This document shows positions 11,637 through 22,500 of a stretch of DNA of 64,000 bases, one piece after another. The stretch comes from Pyropia yezoensis. Taxonomy: Eukaryota; Rhodophyta; Bangiophyceae; Bangiales; Bangiaceae. The translations under genes were made by a program, and so were the position numbers. The stretch lies in assembly GCA_009829735.1 (NCBI GenBank), contig CM020618.1:39485030-39549029 (forward strand), read 5' to 3'. The notes under the pieces were generated by a model. The model was not told where the DNA came from and made no database searches. It was given only the letters and a program-made list of their open reading frames with translations. Positions within the stretch are counted from its first letter, which is position 1; each line of letters opens with the position of its first letter.

Positions 11637-13790
11637 ATGACTGCAGGTGGGGGTGGAGGTGGTGGCGGCGGCGGCGGCGGCGGCAGCGGCGGAGGGGGGG
11701 GCGTGGGAGGGTCCGCCGCCGGCGACGGCTTCTTTGGTTCCGGTGTGCTGCGGCCGCTGACGGGGGGCGGCCTCCTGCGTGGTGCGCTGCTGTCGATTGC
11801 GGCGCTGGCCTTTGTGGGAAACCTTGCGCTCGCCGCGTATGGAAACACGCGCAGCGGTGGCGGGGGGGGGGGGATGGGCGGCGCCGCCGCTGCGGTGGCA
11901 TCCCACGCGCGGGGCGTCTTTTCGGATGCGTGGGTCACGGCGGGGTGGCAGTCCGCCGGCGACGGGGACGCCGACGCCCAGGGTGAGGCGGGGAGAAGGC
12001 GATCATCCTCTGTAACGTCGATCGCCGACGATGGTGGTGGCGGTGCGCTTTCGGCCGAGCGTGGAGGGGGGGGAGGGCGGCGGCCGCCAGAAGTTGCAGA
12101 CGACGCCCGCTGGGGCCGCCCTTCTGAGGCTGGCGACGGCAGCGACGCCGATGGGGGCGCAACCGGCACACGCACGGCGGGCCCCACCGCGGTTGCTTCG
12201 TCGAGCGGGAAGGAGGCCCCTACTGAAGACGCCGACCTGGCCATCTTTATCCAGGTCGCGGCACCAACGCTCCCTCTCCTCCCCCGGCTACTGTGGACGC
12301 TTGACCACCCGCGGTCGCTGCTGCTGGTACACTATGACGCCAAGATGGGTGATGCGGAGGTGGCGGCATCGGTTAAGGCCATCGGTGCCACCCCTGGTCG
12401 CACCGCCACCGTCCGGTTTATGGAGCGGGAGCTGGTGACCTACCGCGGCGTGTCGATGGTCCTCAACACCCTCTCTGCCATTCACGCGGCGCTGCAGGGG
12501 GGGCCCGTCCCGTGGACGCACTTTCTCAACATTAGCGCCGCCGACTATCCGCTCATCTCGCCTGCGGGGATGCGCCGGGCGCTGGGGCGGGCGTCGCTGA
12601 GCAAGCGAGGGGACGCCTCGGCGGGCTCCGCGAATGGATCTGCCGCGCCACCAACGGTACGGCAGGGCGCCGCCGACGCGACGGCGGGGGGCGCCACGCC
12701 CAGTGGCGAGCGGGTTGACCAGCCCAACTACCTGCAGCTGGGGGCGCCGTCCTTCACCGCCGCCACCCGCCGCTGGCGGTACGAGCACATCTACATGGAC
12801 ACGTCCCTGGGCGTTGCGCCGCCACGCCCTTCGGACGTCCTCCGCACGGGCGCCAACCCTGACGCGGCGCGCCACCGGCTGATTGGCACTGGCGAGCCGC
12901 AGCCGCTCTACCACGAAGCCACCCTCCCTTTTGCCGCCGCCGAGGCGTGGATGATCCTCACTCGTGAAGCGTGCGAGTACATCGCCCACTCGGCGCCCGC
13001 GCGGCGGCTGCTACTTGCGTTTGCGGGCGCCGCCGAGCCCGAGGAGCACTACTTTGCGTCGCTCCTCCTCGGGGAGCCCCGCTTTGCCTCGACCATCGTG
13101 CCGCACGCGCTGCGGGAGGTGGTTTGGGCGCACCGGGGGGTGCGGTCGGGGCAGCACCCGTTCATCCTCGACTCGGTGGCCAACTGGACGGCCGGGCCCG
13201 CCGCCGGCGGCGCCCCGTCGTCTGTGTCGGAAGATGTAGCCGCCGCTGCCGCAGCGTCGCTGAGTGCCCCCGCGCTGCCGCTGTCGCGGGTGGGGCCGCC
13301 GCCCGCCGACGAGGGGGTGGAGCACTATGTGTTTCGCAACCGGCTGCTCAAGTCGACCGCCCTCTTTGCGCGCAAGTTTGCCGTCGCCGACAGCCCCCTG
13401 ATGGCATTTCTAGACGCCCACAAGTCAGGCATCACCGTGCCGCCGCCGGTACCGTCTTCTCGGTCAGGGGAGGGCGGCTCTGCCGCCGACGCAGAGGCGG
13501 CGGCGACGGGCGGCGCGGCGGCGTCGGCACTCCTGCAGGGTGTCCCGCCGGGGGGCGGAGCGGTCGCGGCAGACGGGTCCCCGCTATCGTCAGCGGCCGT
13601 CGAGGAGGCGGCCAACCTGGCGCGCTCCCGCGTGGCCACCTCCCTCACACGGATGGACACGACGCTCCGGTGCCTCCGGTCGCTAGTGCCCAGCGCCGAC
13701 CCGTGGACGTCGTGCCTGGTGAATGAGCAGTTTTTGCGGCGGCTGCCGCCCGTGCCAGGGTTGCCACCAAGCGAGTTTTGGTTACGCTGA
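11637..13790 (+). CDS. GT14-family glycosyltransferase (Branch domain, core-2/I-branching type), type II membrane protein
   Basis: The frame encodes about 717 residues from ATG 11637. A short Gly-rich N-terminal tail precedes a signal anchor (LLSIAALAFVGNLALAAYG, about residues 47-67), a variable linker, then a lumenal catalytic domain. Branch-family (PF02485) signatures follow in order: a start strand with LLWTLDHPRSLLLVHYDAK (about 200-222), VTYRGVSMVLNTLSAIHAAL (about 266-286), FLNISAADYPL (about 295) and EPEEHYFASLLLGEPRFAST (about 465-485), which holds the catalytic Glu region. The family transfers GlcNAc, xylose or glucuronic acid in the Golgi; the substrate here cannot be told, but cell-wall glycoprotein or polysaccharide is plausible. 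An insert of about 40 residues (nt 12598-12715) and Gly/Ala-rich C-terminal inserts are typical of this GC-rich genome. The same frame is open back to 11139, including an acidic stretch, so a longer cytosolic tail is possible. Confidence 0.8.
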   Translation: MTAGGGGGGGGGGGGGSGGGGGVGGSAAGDGFFGSGVLRPLTGGGLLRGALLSIAALAFVGNLALAAYGNTRSGGGGGGMGGAAAAVASHARGVFSDAWVTAGWQSAGDGDADAQGEAGRRRSSSVTSIADDGGGGALSAERGGGGGRRPPEVADDARWGRPSEAGDGSDADGGATGTRTAGPTAVASSSGKEAPTEDADLAIFIQVAAPTLPLLPRLLWTLDHPRSLLLVHYDAKMGDAEVAASVKAIGATPGRTATVRFMERELVTYRGVSMVLNTLSAIHAALQGGPVPWTHFLNISAADYPLISPAGMRRALGRASLSKRGDASAGSANGSAAPPTVRQGAADATAGGATPSGERVDQPNYLQLGAPSFTAATRRWRYEHIYMDTSLGVAPPRPSDVLRTGANPDAARHRLIGTGEPQPLYHEATLPFAAAEAWMILTREACEYIAHSAPARRLLLAFAGAAEPEEHYFASLLLGEPRFASTIVPHALREVVWAHRGVRSGQHPFILDSVANWTAGPAAGGAPSSVSEDVAAAAAASLSAPALPLSRVGPPPADEGVEHYVFRNRLLKSTALFARKFAVADSPLMAFLDAHKSGITVPPPVPSSRSGEGGSAADAEAAATGGAAASALLQGVPPGGGAVAADGSPLSSAAVEEAANLARSRVATSLTRMDTTLRCLRSLVPSADPWTSCLVNEQFLRRLPPVPGLPPSEFWLR

Positions 13791-13889
13791 GGAGGGTACT
13801 GAGGTGGGAGGCGGGGGCGGGGTGAGAGGGGAGGGCGGTTGAGGGGGGGGACTGTGGGTGGTCTGGTCTACAACGAGGAGTAAGGGGGG

Positions 13890-14050
13890 GGGACGGCTTG
13901 GGGGGGGAGACGGTTTGGGGGAGCGTTGGGGGGGGAGACGGCTTGGGGGAGCGTTGGGGGGGGAGACGGCTTGGGGGAGCGTTGGGGGGGGAGACGGCTT
14001 GGGGGAGCGTTGGGGGGGGAGACGGCTTAAGGGAACGTTGGGGGGGGACA
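13890..14050. repeat. 28-bp G-rich minisatellite, ~6 units
   Basis: The unit AGACGGCTTGGGGGAGCGTT plus eight G repeats just downstream of the glycosyltransferase stop. The last unit has drifted (AAGGGAACG). Each unit has G runs suited to quadruplex formation on the plus strand. Confidence 0.85.
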
Positions 14051-14296
14051 CGGCGTCCGCCGTGCGTCCCGTGTGGGTAAAACATTCATTCTCATCACCA
14101 CACGCGCCCGACTGCCCCGCGCGGGGGCCCAGTCGGCAGCCACACGCGCTGCCGCTGCCCTCACCCTCCCCTCTTGGTGGAACCGACGCCCGCTCACGTA
14201 GCGGCGGCGGCCGCCGCGGCCGGCGGCCCGTCGTCTGCCGCAAGCGCGTCGCCGTGACGGCGGAGCACGCCAGGGAGGGAGCGTGTCGAGGCCTGC

Positions 14297-14325
14297 GGGG
14301 GGGGGGGGGGGGGGGGGGGGGGGGG
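14297..14325. repeat. Poly-G run, 29 nt
   Basis: Uninterrupted G tract on the plus strand between two convergent genes. Its length in the assembly should be treated as approximate. Confidence 0.9.
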
Positions 14326-14965
14326 AATGCACCGGGAGAGCGCAGGGGAGAGAGGGGGGAAATAGGGAACGCGGGCGGTGGCAGGGGATGCCCACACCCC
14401 CCACAAACAGCCGTACCACAGAGCAACAGCGCGACGCCCGTCGGCACCACACCACCATTCCACACCGTTCCACACCGTCCAGTCGTTAGCGTCGGATGAG
14501 AGGACGGAGGCGCGGCCGGGTGGCGCAGCACGCGCGGGGACGGGCGGCACACCCGCCGGGCAGACACGCCGCCACGGGAGCCCCCCGTTTGGCGCGGGGA
14601 GGCGCCGGCGGTCGCCGCCCGCCCCCGCGGCTGGGCACAGCGGGCCACGGCGGCGGGGCACGCCCACGCCGCCGGGCAGAGGGGGCCAGCCCCACCACAC
14701 CACCGCCGCGCGTGCGCGCCGGCTTGCGCAGACGGTCCCGCGGGCGGCACCCCCCCCCCGCAGCTCCCCCGAGTGCCCCCCCGCGCGCGCGCTGCCAATG
14801 CCCTCCCCCACGCCGCCTCCACTACCACCACCACCGCCACCGTCCCCCCCCCCCCCCCGCCCCTCCCCCCCTCCCCCCCCTTGGTGCCCACGTCTTCCAC
14901 CCCACCCCACCCCCCCCCCCCCCCCTCCCCCCGCCTCCCCCTCCACCTGACCCGGGCAAACGTAC

Positions 14966-16012
14966 CGACAGCGCAGATGGGAGCGACGCCGACTGGGCGG
15001 CGAGCAGCGCCGGCAGCGCCGGCGGGCGGGCGAGGAGCGCCACCAGGGCGGTGCGGGTCTCGAGCTCGGTGGGGCCATCCTGCGCGGGGGGGCGGTGGTG
15101 GCAGCGGCGGTGACGGGCATGAGCGGCGGTGGGGATGGCAGTGGCGGCGGCGGCGGCGGTGGCGGTGGCGGTGGCGGTGGCGGTGGCGGTGGCGGTGGCG
15201 GTGGGGATGGACGGTGGCGGTGGCGGTGGCGGTGGTGGTGGCGGTGGTGGTGGTGGTGACAAACCAAAAAAGAAAAAATAAATAAAAAGGGGGGGGGACA
15301 GCCAAGACCACCAGAGCAAGAAAAAAGGTAGAAAAGAGAGCGGCACGTCAGGGCGCCACCCCCGCACCACGGCGCACGGCCAGAGCGCCGCCGCCGCCCC
15401 CCTTCCGTCACGGCGCCCGCCAAGCCACCCACCCGCCCCCCCTGCGCCCACCGCGGGCTCCACGTCGCAGCGCGCCACCCCCCCCCCCTCCTCTCTCCCT
15501 CCACCCCCCCCCCCCCACCCCCTCTTCCCGGTTCCCGCCCAACCGGCGCGCCAACGTACCACCAGGCGGTCCCACACGGCCGCGCTGACGACCCGCCCGC
15601 CGACCATGCCCCCCAGCAGCACCCCCCCCCGCAGGTGCTCCCGAGACCGGCGGAGCACCGCCGTCACCGCCTCCCCGGCGGTGCCGTGGACGACCGCCAC
15701 GGCGCCGCCGGCAAAGAGGTGGCCCAGCAGCGCCCACGACGCGGGGGTGGCGCCGCCACCGCCTCCGCCGCCGCCGCCGCCGTCGGCGTCGGTGGTGGTG
15801 AGCGCCTCCACCGCGGCGCGGGCGGCCCAGGGGGCCACCCGCACCGCGTCCACGTCGGGCGCACCGTCATAGGGGGAAGGGAAAGTGCGGGCGGCGGCGG
15901 CGGCGGCGGCGTCTGCAGGGCTGGTGGTGGTGGTGGCGGAAGGGGTGGCGGCGGCGCCATCGCCGCCGCCGTTGGCAGCGGTCGTCGTCGTCGCCGGCGG
16001 CGTCGCCGGCGT

Positions 16013-16043
<31 letters not shown>

Positions 16044-16276
16044 CGGGGCAGCAGGCGGGCGCGCATGTTGGCCCGCCCCCACGAGTGCCCCCCCGTGAGG
16101 GCAATGACGGCAATGTAGGGGGAGGCGCGGAAGCGGCGGGTGAGCGTCAGCACCGTCACGGCGCGGCGGAGGGCGGGGATGGAAAAGGGCGGGCGCGCCG
16201 GCGGGGCGGGGGGGGCGGGGGGGGGGGGGGAGGGGGGGGCGCCCGCCGCGGCGGGGAGTCCTCCCGGGACGTCCAT
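14966..16276 (-). CDS. Probable mitochondrial ribosomal protein uL10 (L10), at least two exons, 3' end unresolved
   Basis: The upstream exon (to 15560) encodes a segment with RASPYIAVIALTGGHSW and NMRARL, then a low-complexity Pro/Thr/Ala insert, then LLGHLFAGGAVAVVHG and GGVLLGGMVGGRVVSAAVWD. This follows the order of bacterial-type L10: the N-terminal strand, a GP-containing LxxLFxGP-like segment and the GGxxxGxVxS segment. A GTACGT donor (15559) and a GCGCAG acceptor (15080-15081) join it in phase 0 to a 114-bp exon (15079-14966) encoding a continuing helix with ETRTALVALLARPPALPALL, as in the L10 C-terminal helices. This exon ends at a second GTACGT donor (14965); the last exon is not resolved. 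The start is uncertain: ATG 16276 is used here, but a strong pyrimidine-tract acceptor lies just upstream and the frame is open to 16549. The role would be the stalk base of the mitoribosome; a plastid copy is less likely. Confidence 0.55.
15141..15258. repeat. GGTGGC hexanucleotide microsatellite inside an intron
   Basis: About 18 GGTGGC-type units with minor interruptions lie within the first resolved intron of the uL10-like gene. Confidence 0.85.
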
Positions 16277-16379
16277 CGCCACTGGGGGGGCAGGGTGGAA
16301 GGGGGGGGGCGGACCGGCGCGGCCAGCAGGGAAGACGGGGGTGGGCGCGGTCAGAGGGGGAAACCCCCGAGGATGAGTA

Positions 16380-16403
16380 GGGGGGGGGGGGGGGGGGGGG
16401 GGG
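16380..16403. repeat. Poly-G run, 24 nt
   Basis: Uninterrupted G tract just upstream of the uL10-like gene on the plus strand. Confidence 0.9.
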
Positions 16404-16681
16404 TATGTACAATGGGGAAAAGGCGGCAGCGAGTCGGGGGATGATGCGCCAGGGAGGTGGTGCCCTGTTGGCCATCGGGGGACGCTCGCCGTCGACGCCC
16501 AGTGCCGCCGACAGCAATGGGGCTTTGTTGCCACGTGGACCATGACCACGGAATAGAACCTACGGATTCGGCGATAAGCTTTTCGGAACGAGCCACCATC
16601 TGTCTAGGAATATACGGGGGCGGGCTGGGATGGCACGAGAGGACGAGGCGACAGCGCCCATGTAGTATCCAAAGATCTCAA

Positions 16682-16708
16682 CCAAACTGCAAACCGTTTG
16701 CAGTTTGG
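16682..16708. other. Perfect 27-bp palindrome (13-bp arms, 1-nt centre)
   Basis: The left arm CCAAACTGCAAAC is followed by one C and its exact reverse complement. It is preceded by GATCTCAA. A near copy in opposite orientation lies at 63543-63569, followed by TTGAGATC, so the flank is shared as well. A function is not evident; transposon end, insulator or transcript hairpin are all possible. Confidence 0.7.
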
Positions 16709-16887
16709 GAACGCTGAGAAGCTCTGAGAGCGCTCGCTCAGCTGAAGAGCTCTGAGAGCGCGCGGCGAGCCGGAGCGCCAGGAAGGACCACTCACGCCAG
16801 GACAGCTACTTCAATTCTACTTATGTCCGCATGTACTGATACAAGCATTACTCAGCCACGGCGCCGCCACTCTCCCGCCATCGCGCC

Positions 16888-16958
16888 CCGCTCCCGCCCG
16901 CTCCCGCCCGCTCCCGCCCGCTCCCGCCCGCTCCCGCCCGCTCCCGCCCGCTCCCGCC
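16888..16958. repeat. 10-bp tandem repeat (GCTCCCGCCC)n
   Basis: About seven perfect units. Confidence 0.9.
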
Positions 16959-16959
16959 A

Positions 16960-17878
16960 GCGCGGTGCCCCCCCCCGGGGCACCCTCCCTCGACCCCCCC
17001 ACGCCGCCCGGGCGCGCCCCCCCCCCCGGCTGCCCCCACGGCGGCCCCGCCAGCTGCCTCCCTGCCCGCGTGCCGCATGCTGCTGTCCTGAAAGTTGATT
17101 CTTCCTGTAACCGGCTGGGGGGGGGAGGCCCCCCTCCCCGGCCGACTACATGTACGCGAGGAGCACCGCCCCCTGCCTCGCCGACGACGGCTGGCAGCGT
17201 CCTTGTTCTCCTCGCGCGGGCGGCATCCCGCGTGCGCCCACCATCCTCCCCGACGTCTGTCGTAAACGTCGCTTTTGCACAAGTGCCGGCTAGTTGCGCC
17301 GGACCTTGTGGATGAGACCGAGGACGTGAAGCGCCCTGTGTCCTTCTATTTTACCGATTGCGCTCACGAGGACGGAGCCGCAAGAAGCCGCTGCGACCTT
17401 CGTACCCTCTTGACTGTGTGCGCAACCGTTTGCATTCGCTTTGTTTAGTCCGCGGGGCCGACCTTAGCTGTCGGTCAACTAACTGCCATGGGGGAGTTTG
17501 TCTAGCCCGCTATTTGGACTAAAAGTCACGTTACAGTCATTAGCGAAGCTCCTCTGTGAAGCAGATGCCCTTGTTGTCGCGCTAACGCCAATTGATTGGT
17601 CCACGTGTTTGCAATATCAAATTGCTCCTGGCCACACGTTGATTCGGTTTGGCTTGCGTGGCTCGATGCGGGACCCGTCCGTGGTGTTCAGGCGGCAGCC
17701 TGCTGGCGTAGAGGGGGCGGCCGTCGCAGGGCGGGGGACGGCCGCCAGTGGGTGGGTACGGCAGCTGCAGGGGTGGCGGCGCGGCCGCCGCGGCGGTGGT
17801 GCCTGCTAGTGTCCCGCCGTCGCGGCGGGCATGGTCCGGCTCGCCCCGCCCTGGCCGGCGGGGCTCTCATTGATTACG
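16960..17878. other. No supportable gene
   Basis: Ordinary GC-rich sequence with a less GC-rich portion at 17300-17660. No family or splice structure recognised. Confidence 0.35.
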
Positions 17879-18109
17879 TTGTTTCGCGCTGACGGATGTG
17901 GTGGTGCTGGCGGCAGCTGCGGCTGCGGCGGCAGCAGCTGCGGCGCTGGCGGCGGTGGAGACGGCGGGGGGTAGGGGGAGAGGGGAGCACCCACCACCAC
18001 TCCAGCCACCACAGCCACGCCCATGCCCACTATGGGCATCCGCACGCAGCAGCCGTAGTTGCCGCCCTCCGCCCACCCTGCCCGGCCAAGCGCCACAATC
18101 GAGCAGTGG

Positions 18110-18144
<35 letters not shown>

Positions 18145-18588
18145 GCAAGCACAGGCTATCCCGCCGCGACGCCGCCGCCGACTGCGCCGCGACCGACCCG
18201 CGGCGGCCCGACCACCGCCACTGCCACGCTAGCCGGCGGGCGGTGGGGGAGGCGGCGCGGGAGGGGCTCGGGGGGGGGGGGGGGCCCGCCGGTTGCCGCT
18301 GCCGCCCGCCGGCGGGCTGCCGGCGCCGTCGTCGCCGCCGGCGCAGCAGGGGGGGGTTTGGGGGGGAGCGTCCGCCGGCCGCACCCGCCGCCGCTGGGGG
18401 TGACGCTGGCGAGCCGCCGGCGGGGGGCGGTGCCGAGCGGCAGGCGGCCGGCCCCCATGTGGAGCGCAAAGGCGAGCCATGTCTCGGCACGCCGCCTCAC
18501 CGTCAACACTGTCTGCGCCCGCGGATGTAGGCGCACGCAGGCGACGTGGGTCGCCAGCACCACCACCTTCTCCGTCAACGCGAAACAA
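17879..18588. mobile_element. 710-bp element with ~36-bp terminal inverted repeats
   Basis: The left end (17879-17914) reads TTGTTTCGCGCTGACGGA then a GGTGGTGCTGGCG block. The right end (18552-18588) is its inverted copy with a few differences. The interior is GC-rich, contains a 30-nt C run, and shows no transposase. It may be a non-autonomous DNA transposon or a foldback; no clear target duplication was found. Confidence 0.4.
18113..18142. repeat. Poly-C run, 30 nt
   Basis: Uninterrupted C tract inside the 710-bp inverted-repeat element. Confidence 0.9.
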
Positions 18589-19532
18589 TGTCAGAATGTT
18601 TCATGGAATATATGAATCATGAGAGGCCAAAATCAAACATTCCAAAAGCCTCTTAATCAAAACGAAAAACTCGTGTGTGCATGATACCCGGGCCACACGC
18701 AAGGCCGCATATGAAAATATTTCGTATAAAACAAAAAATAAAAAGACTGCTAGAAAGAGTCCAGTATGTTTTCATGCCTCCACTCGCAAACATTTCCAGG
18801 CTCTCGAACAAGTGCCACGCGACAGGTCCTGCCACGGCACACCAGGCCAAGCCCCCCCTTGGACCTGAGCCCGTCGGAAACCCCCCCCCCCGCACTCCAC
18901 CGCCGTCGTCGTCGGTACCTGTCCTCACGACGACGCCGCCCGCCGCCCCGCGTTGGTCGTGCACCCCCCCGTGTTGGCCGCGGCCCTGCGGACGACGCCG
19001 CCCACCATCCCGACGTCGCCCTCCGCCTCCCCGTGCCTGCCATCCACCCCTCCCGTGCTGGCCATCAACCCCCCGTGGCGGCCACCCACCCTCCCGTGTT
19101 GGCGCCGGCCCTCCTGACCTCGCCGCCCACCCTCCCGACGTTGCCGCCCGCCATCCCGTCGTGCTCGTCGACCCGCCCGATTTGTCGGCGGCCGTGTCGT
19201 CCACGCTGCCCACCCTCTCGACGACGCCAGCCGCCACCGCGTGGTGGCCGTCCCCCCCCCCGCGTCGGCAGCAGCCCCGCCGACGACGCCACCCACCCTC
19301 CCGACCACGCCACGTACATCTTCGTGTTGGCGGCTGTGCTCCCGTCCGGGCCACCGCACCCTCGACAAGGGCCTCCCACCCATCCCCCCCGCCGATCAGA
19401 CGTCCACGTCTTCCTCCCCGTATCCCGTGGTGTGCGAGTCCGTGTGGCGGTGTGGGTCCGCGTACCTCGCGAAGGAGTTGGTGGGGGCGCGAGCGTGAGC
19501 GAGGAGTGTGCGGGGATTACATAACTGCATCT

Positions 19533-22500
19533 ATGGATATTCTTCAGCCCCTGCCGGGAGGTGGTTCTGGGGATGACTGTGAGGGAGTGGCCAGCGCATC
19601 TCGGGCATCACCTGAGGTTGGACTGGGTGGATGTCGTACAGGAAGTACGGTCCGCCTGGACCAGGTAGATGGGTTGCCACCGGGACCTAGCCAGGACCGT
19701 GCGGAAGACGCGGTAGTGGACCATGGTGCATATAACGCCAGTGAGCGTTGTAAGAGTCGCCGCTCCCAGGCCGACGTCATGAAACGATCATGTGACACTC
19801 ATGCTTTTGATGCCGTACGACCTGCTAGTGACCTTCTCGCAGATGCGGCGTCTGAGAGCGTCATTGACAGGCAAAGCAACATGACTGCTCGTCGCTCGCG
19901 GAAGAGAAAATACACACCACTCAGCGTGGGACCAAGAACAGTAATGGACGTAAGAAGGTATCGTAGCAAACTAGAGCAGCCACGCAGACCATGCTGCTCG
20001 TGTGGGGAAGTGCCCGGCACAGAGGCGTTCTCTACTTGGCCATTTCGGGTGCCTCAGCCTGGAACGTGCTTATCAGCCGAAGAAAAAGAAACACACCGCG
20101 TTCTGGCCGCGCTCACTACAGGAGAACGGTCGTACGACAAGAACTGGCTGTTCACTGATGCTATAGACACCGAGGAAAACACAGTCCTCATGTGTGCGAC
20201 ATGTCGTGTAGAGCTCCGGCACAACAGGATCCCCAAATTTTCGAAGCGGAATGGATTCGAAATGTTTGATCACTACCCGTCTGCAATAACGAACTTAAAT
20301 GAGCTAGAGATTGCATTGTTAAGCATCGTGATCCCTACAAATCGGATTTTTCGGAGGAACGGCTACCAGCAGAAGCACAGTCTTGGCCAAACCATCACGT
20401 ACTGGAACTCGGTTATGCGTGTGACGGGCAGCATTCCACGGGATGCTGGCGACCCCAGTATCGTACTAATGCGAAACGAGCACGGGCGCTGTTTGCTGGA
20501 CGACATGCCATTGCGCTTTGAAGTGATGCTGAACGGCATGAGATATTTAGAGCAGCACAACCGCCATTACACCCATATACCAACGAACGAGCAATCTCTG
20601 CGACAGTTATGCACAACATCTGCTCCTTTCATCGTTGAGACAGGCGTGGCGGAGACCGACGGGAGCGTGCATACTGACGAATGGGGAAGCGATGATGAGG
20701 CCCAGGAGGGCGCTGTGGAAAAGCACTTTAATGTTCAATGTGTTGAGAGCGACGAAGAAGAAGACAGAACTGATATCAGGCGTGACGGGCACGAGACGGA
20801 ATCTGAAACGACTCCCCAAAATATTTTCATCATTGATTCAACAGATCAGAAGCCTCTGCGCCAGATTGCTACAGAAGCGTTTTTAGGAAAGAATTACCCC
20901 ATGGTGGGAGAGCTAGGGCATGACCCACAACACGGTTCTGGTCTAGACAAGCGAGCATTCTCCACACTCTACAGCAATGAGGGCCTGTACGAGATGGGGT
21001 TTCCTCATTTGTTTTATCGGGGCACAGGAGGACCGTCCCATACTCGACAGCGCCCAGTGAGTGAGAATGAGCTCGTTTCTCATTTGGTACAGTTACACCA
21101 CAGGCGATTCAGCCAGGATGCATCGTTTCTTTTCTTCGCGCACTCAGCGATCCAGAAGCGCACTGTCAACGGGGTGGTATCGTCTTTGGAAGAATCCCAA
21201 AATCTGAAGACATTGATAGAAGGGCTCATTGAAAGCATGGATCAATCAGATACAACCCGATTGGAAAAGTCTGCTGCATTGGACAAGTGCATTGATTCCA
21301 TGACACCGCAGTTGACAACAGTGAAAGGATCGCCGGGCTACTGGCGATCAAAGTGTATGGAAGTACAAGCAATGGTTCGATCTCCTCTCCTGCGCCAGCC
21401 AACGTTGTTCATGACTTTAAGTGCGGCCGACTCTCTGTGGCTCGACTTTCTGAGCCAGTGCCTCCCCAACAAAAAGCTTGATGAAGTAGCAGGGATGACC
21501 AAAACCGAGTGCTCCGAGATTCTGGCTGCAAACCCCGACTTGGCAGTCGAACATTTTAACATCCGCTGGACCGCGCTGTGGGATGACATCATCATGGGAG
21601 AAGGACGGCCTTTGGGTAGCATAGTGGATTATTTCTGGCGAATTGAATTTCAACAGCGAGGATCTCCGCATGTCCACATGCTTCTATGGGTAGAAGGCGG
21701 GCCGGAATTGTCCTCTCTTTCCGATGGTGTCATTCCTGCCCAACTGCGGGAATACGTCGACAGGGTGGTCTCGGCCAAATTAAGCCCGGATGTAAGTGAT
21801 GTTGACTTGTCCAAAGTGATGCACCCGTGCACGATGCGAGCACCCGTGCACGAACTGTCTTGTCCTATTGCACAGAAACACGTGGCCGTTCTCACACGAT
21901 GTGTCCAGACTCATCGCTGCAACAAGTACTGCAAGCCGAAGGGCCGATATTCTACATGCAGGTTCGGATATCCTCGGACAAACAATGAAAACACTTCAGT
22001 CGAGCGCGTGTTCCGGAATGGAAAAACAAAACTGGTCGTTTCACCAGCCCGAAACGACTCTCTCGTGAACGCGTACAACCCCAGCATTTTGTCCTGTTGG
22101 GGAGCAAACATGGATGTGCAAGTCTTGCTGGATGCGTATGGCGCTGCAATGTACACCGCATCATACTTGACAAAGCACGAAAAAAACAAGCACACACCCC
22201 GAATTCTGTACCAGCTCTCAAAAAGTGCTTCCAATCAATCGGTAAAACAGATGGTTCGGCGTATTATTTTGTCAGTGCTAAATACTCGAGAAGTGAGCGT
22301 GCAGGAGGCTTTGTGGATTCGAACAGGAAAACAGTTGTGCAAATCCAGTCGCGTTTTTGTGACACTGCCCAGTCTGCATTTTTCCATTGGAGAAAATGCC
22401 GAGCAGACTCGCGGGCGTAGTGTGTTTGTTTCCACGGACGGATCGGTTTGCCATACGAACGTTCTGGTTCTGTTTTACGTGCAGCGTCCGGATTCTTTGA

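Noticed and set aside
16888-16958. CRISPR-like array
   Set aside because: Direct 10-bp tandem repeat without spacers, in a eukaryotic context; the same applies to the 28-bp and 186-bp arrays.
18675-19532. N-terminal extension of the Helitron protein to a 2034-codon frame
   Set aside because: It is a Pro-rich imperfect repeat unlike any Helitron N terminus, and an ATG at 19533 begins ordinary protein sequence.
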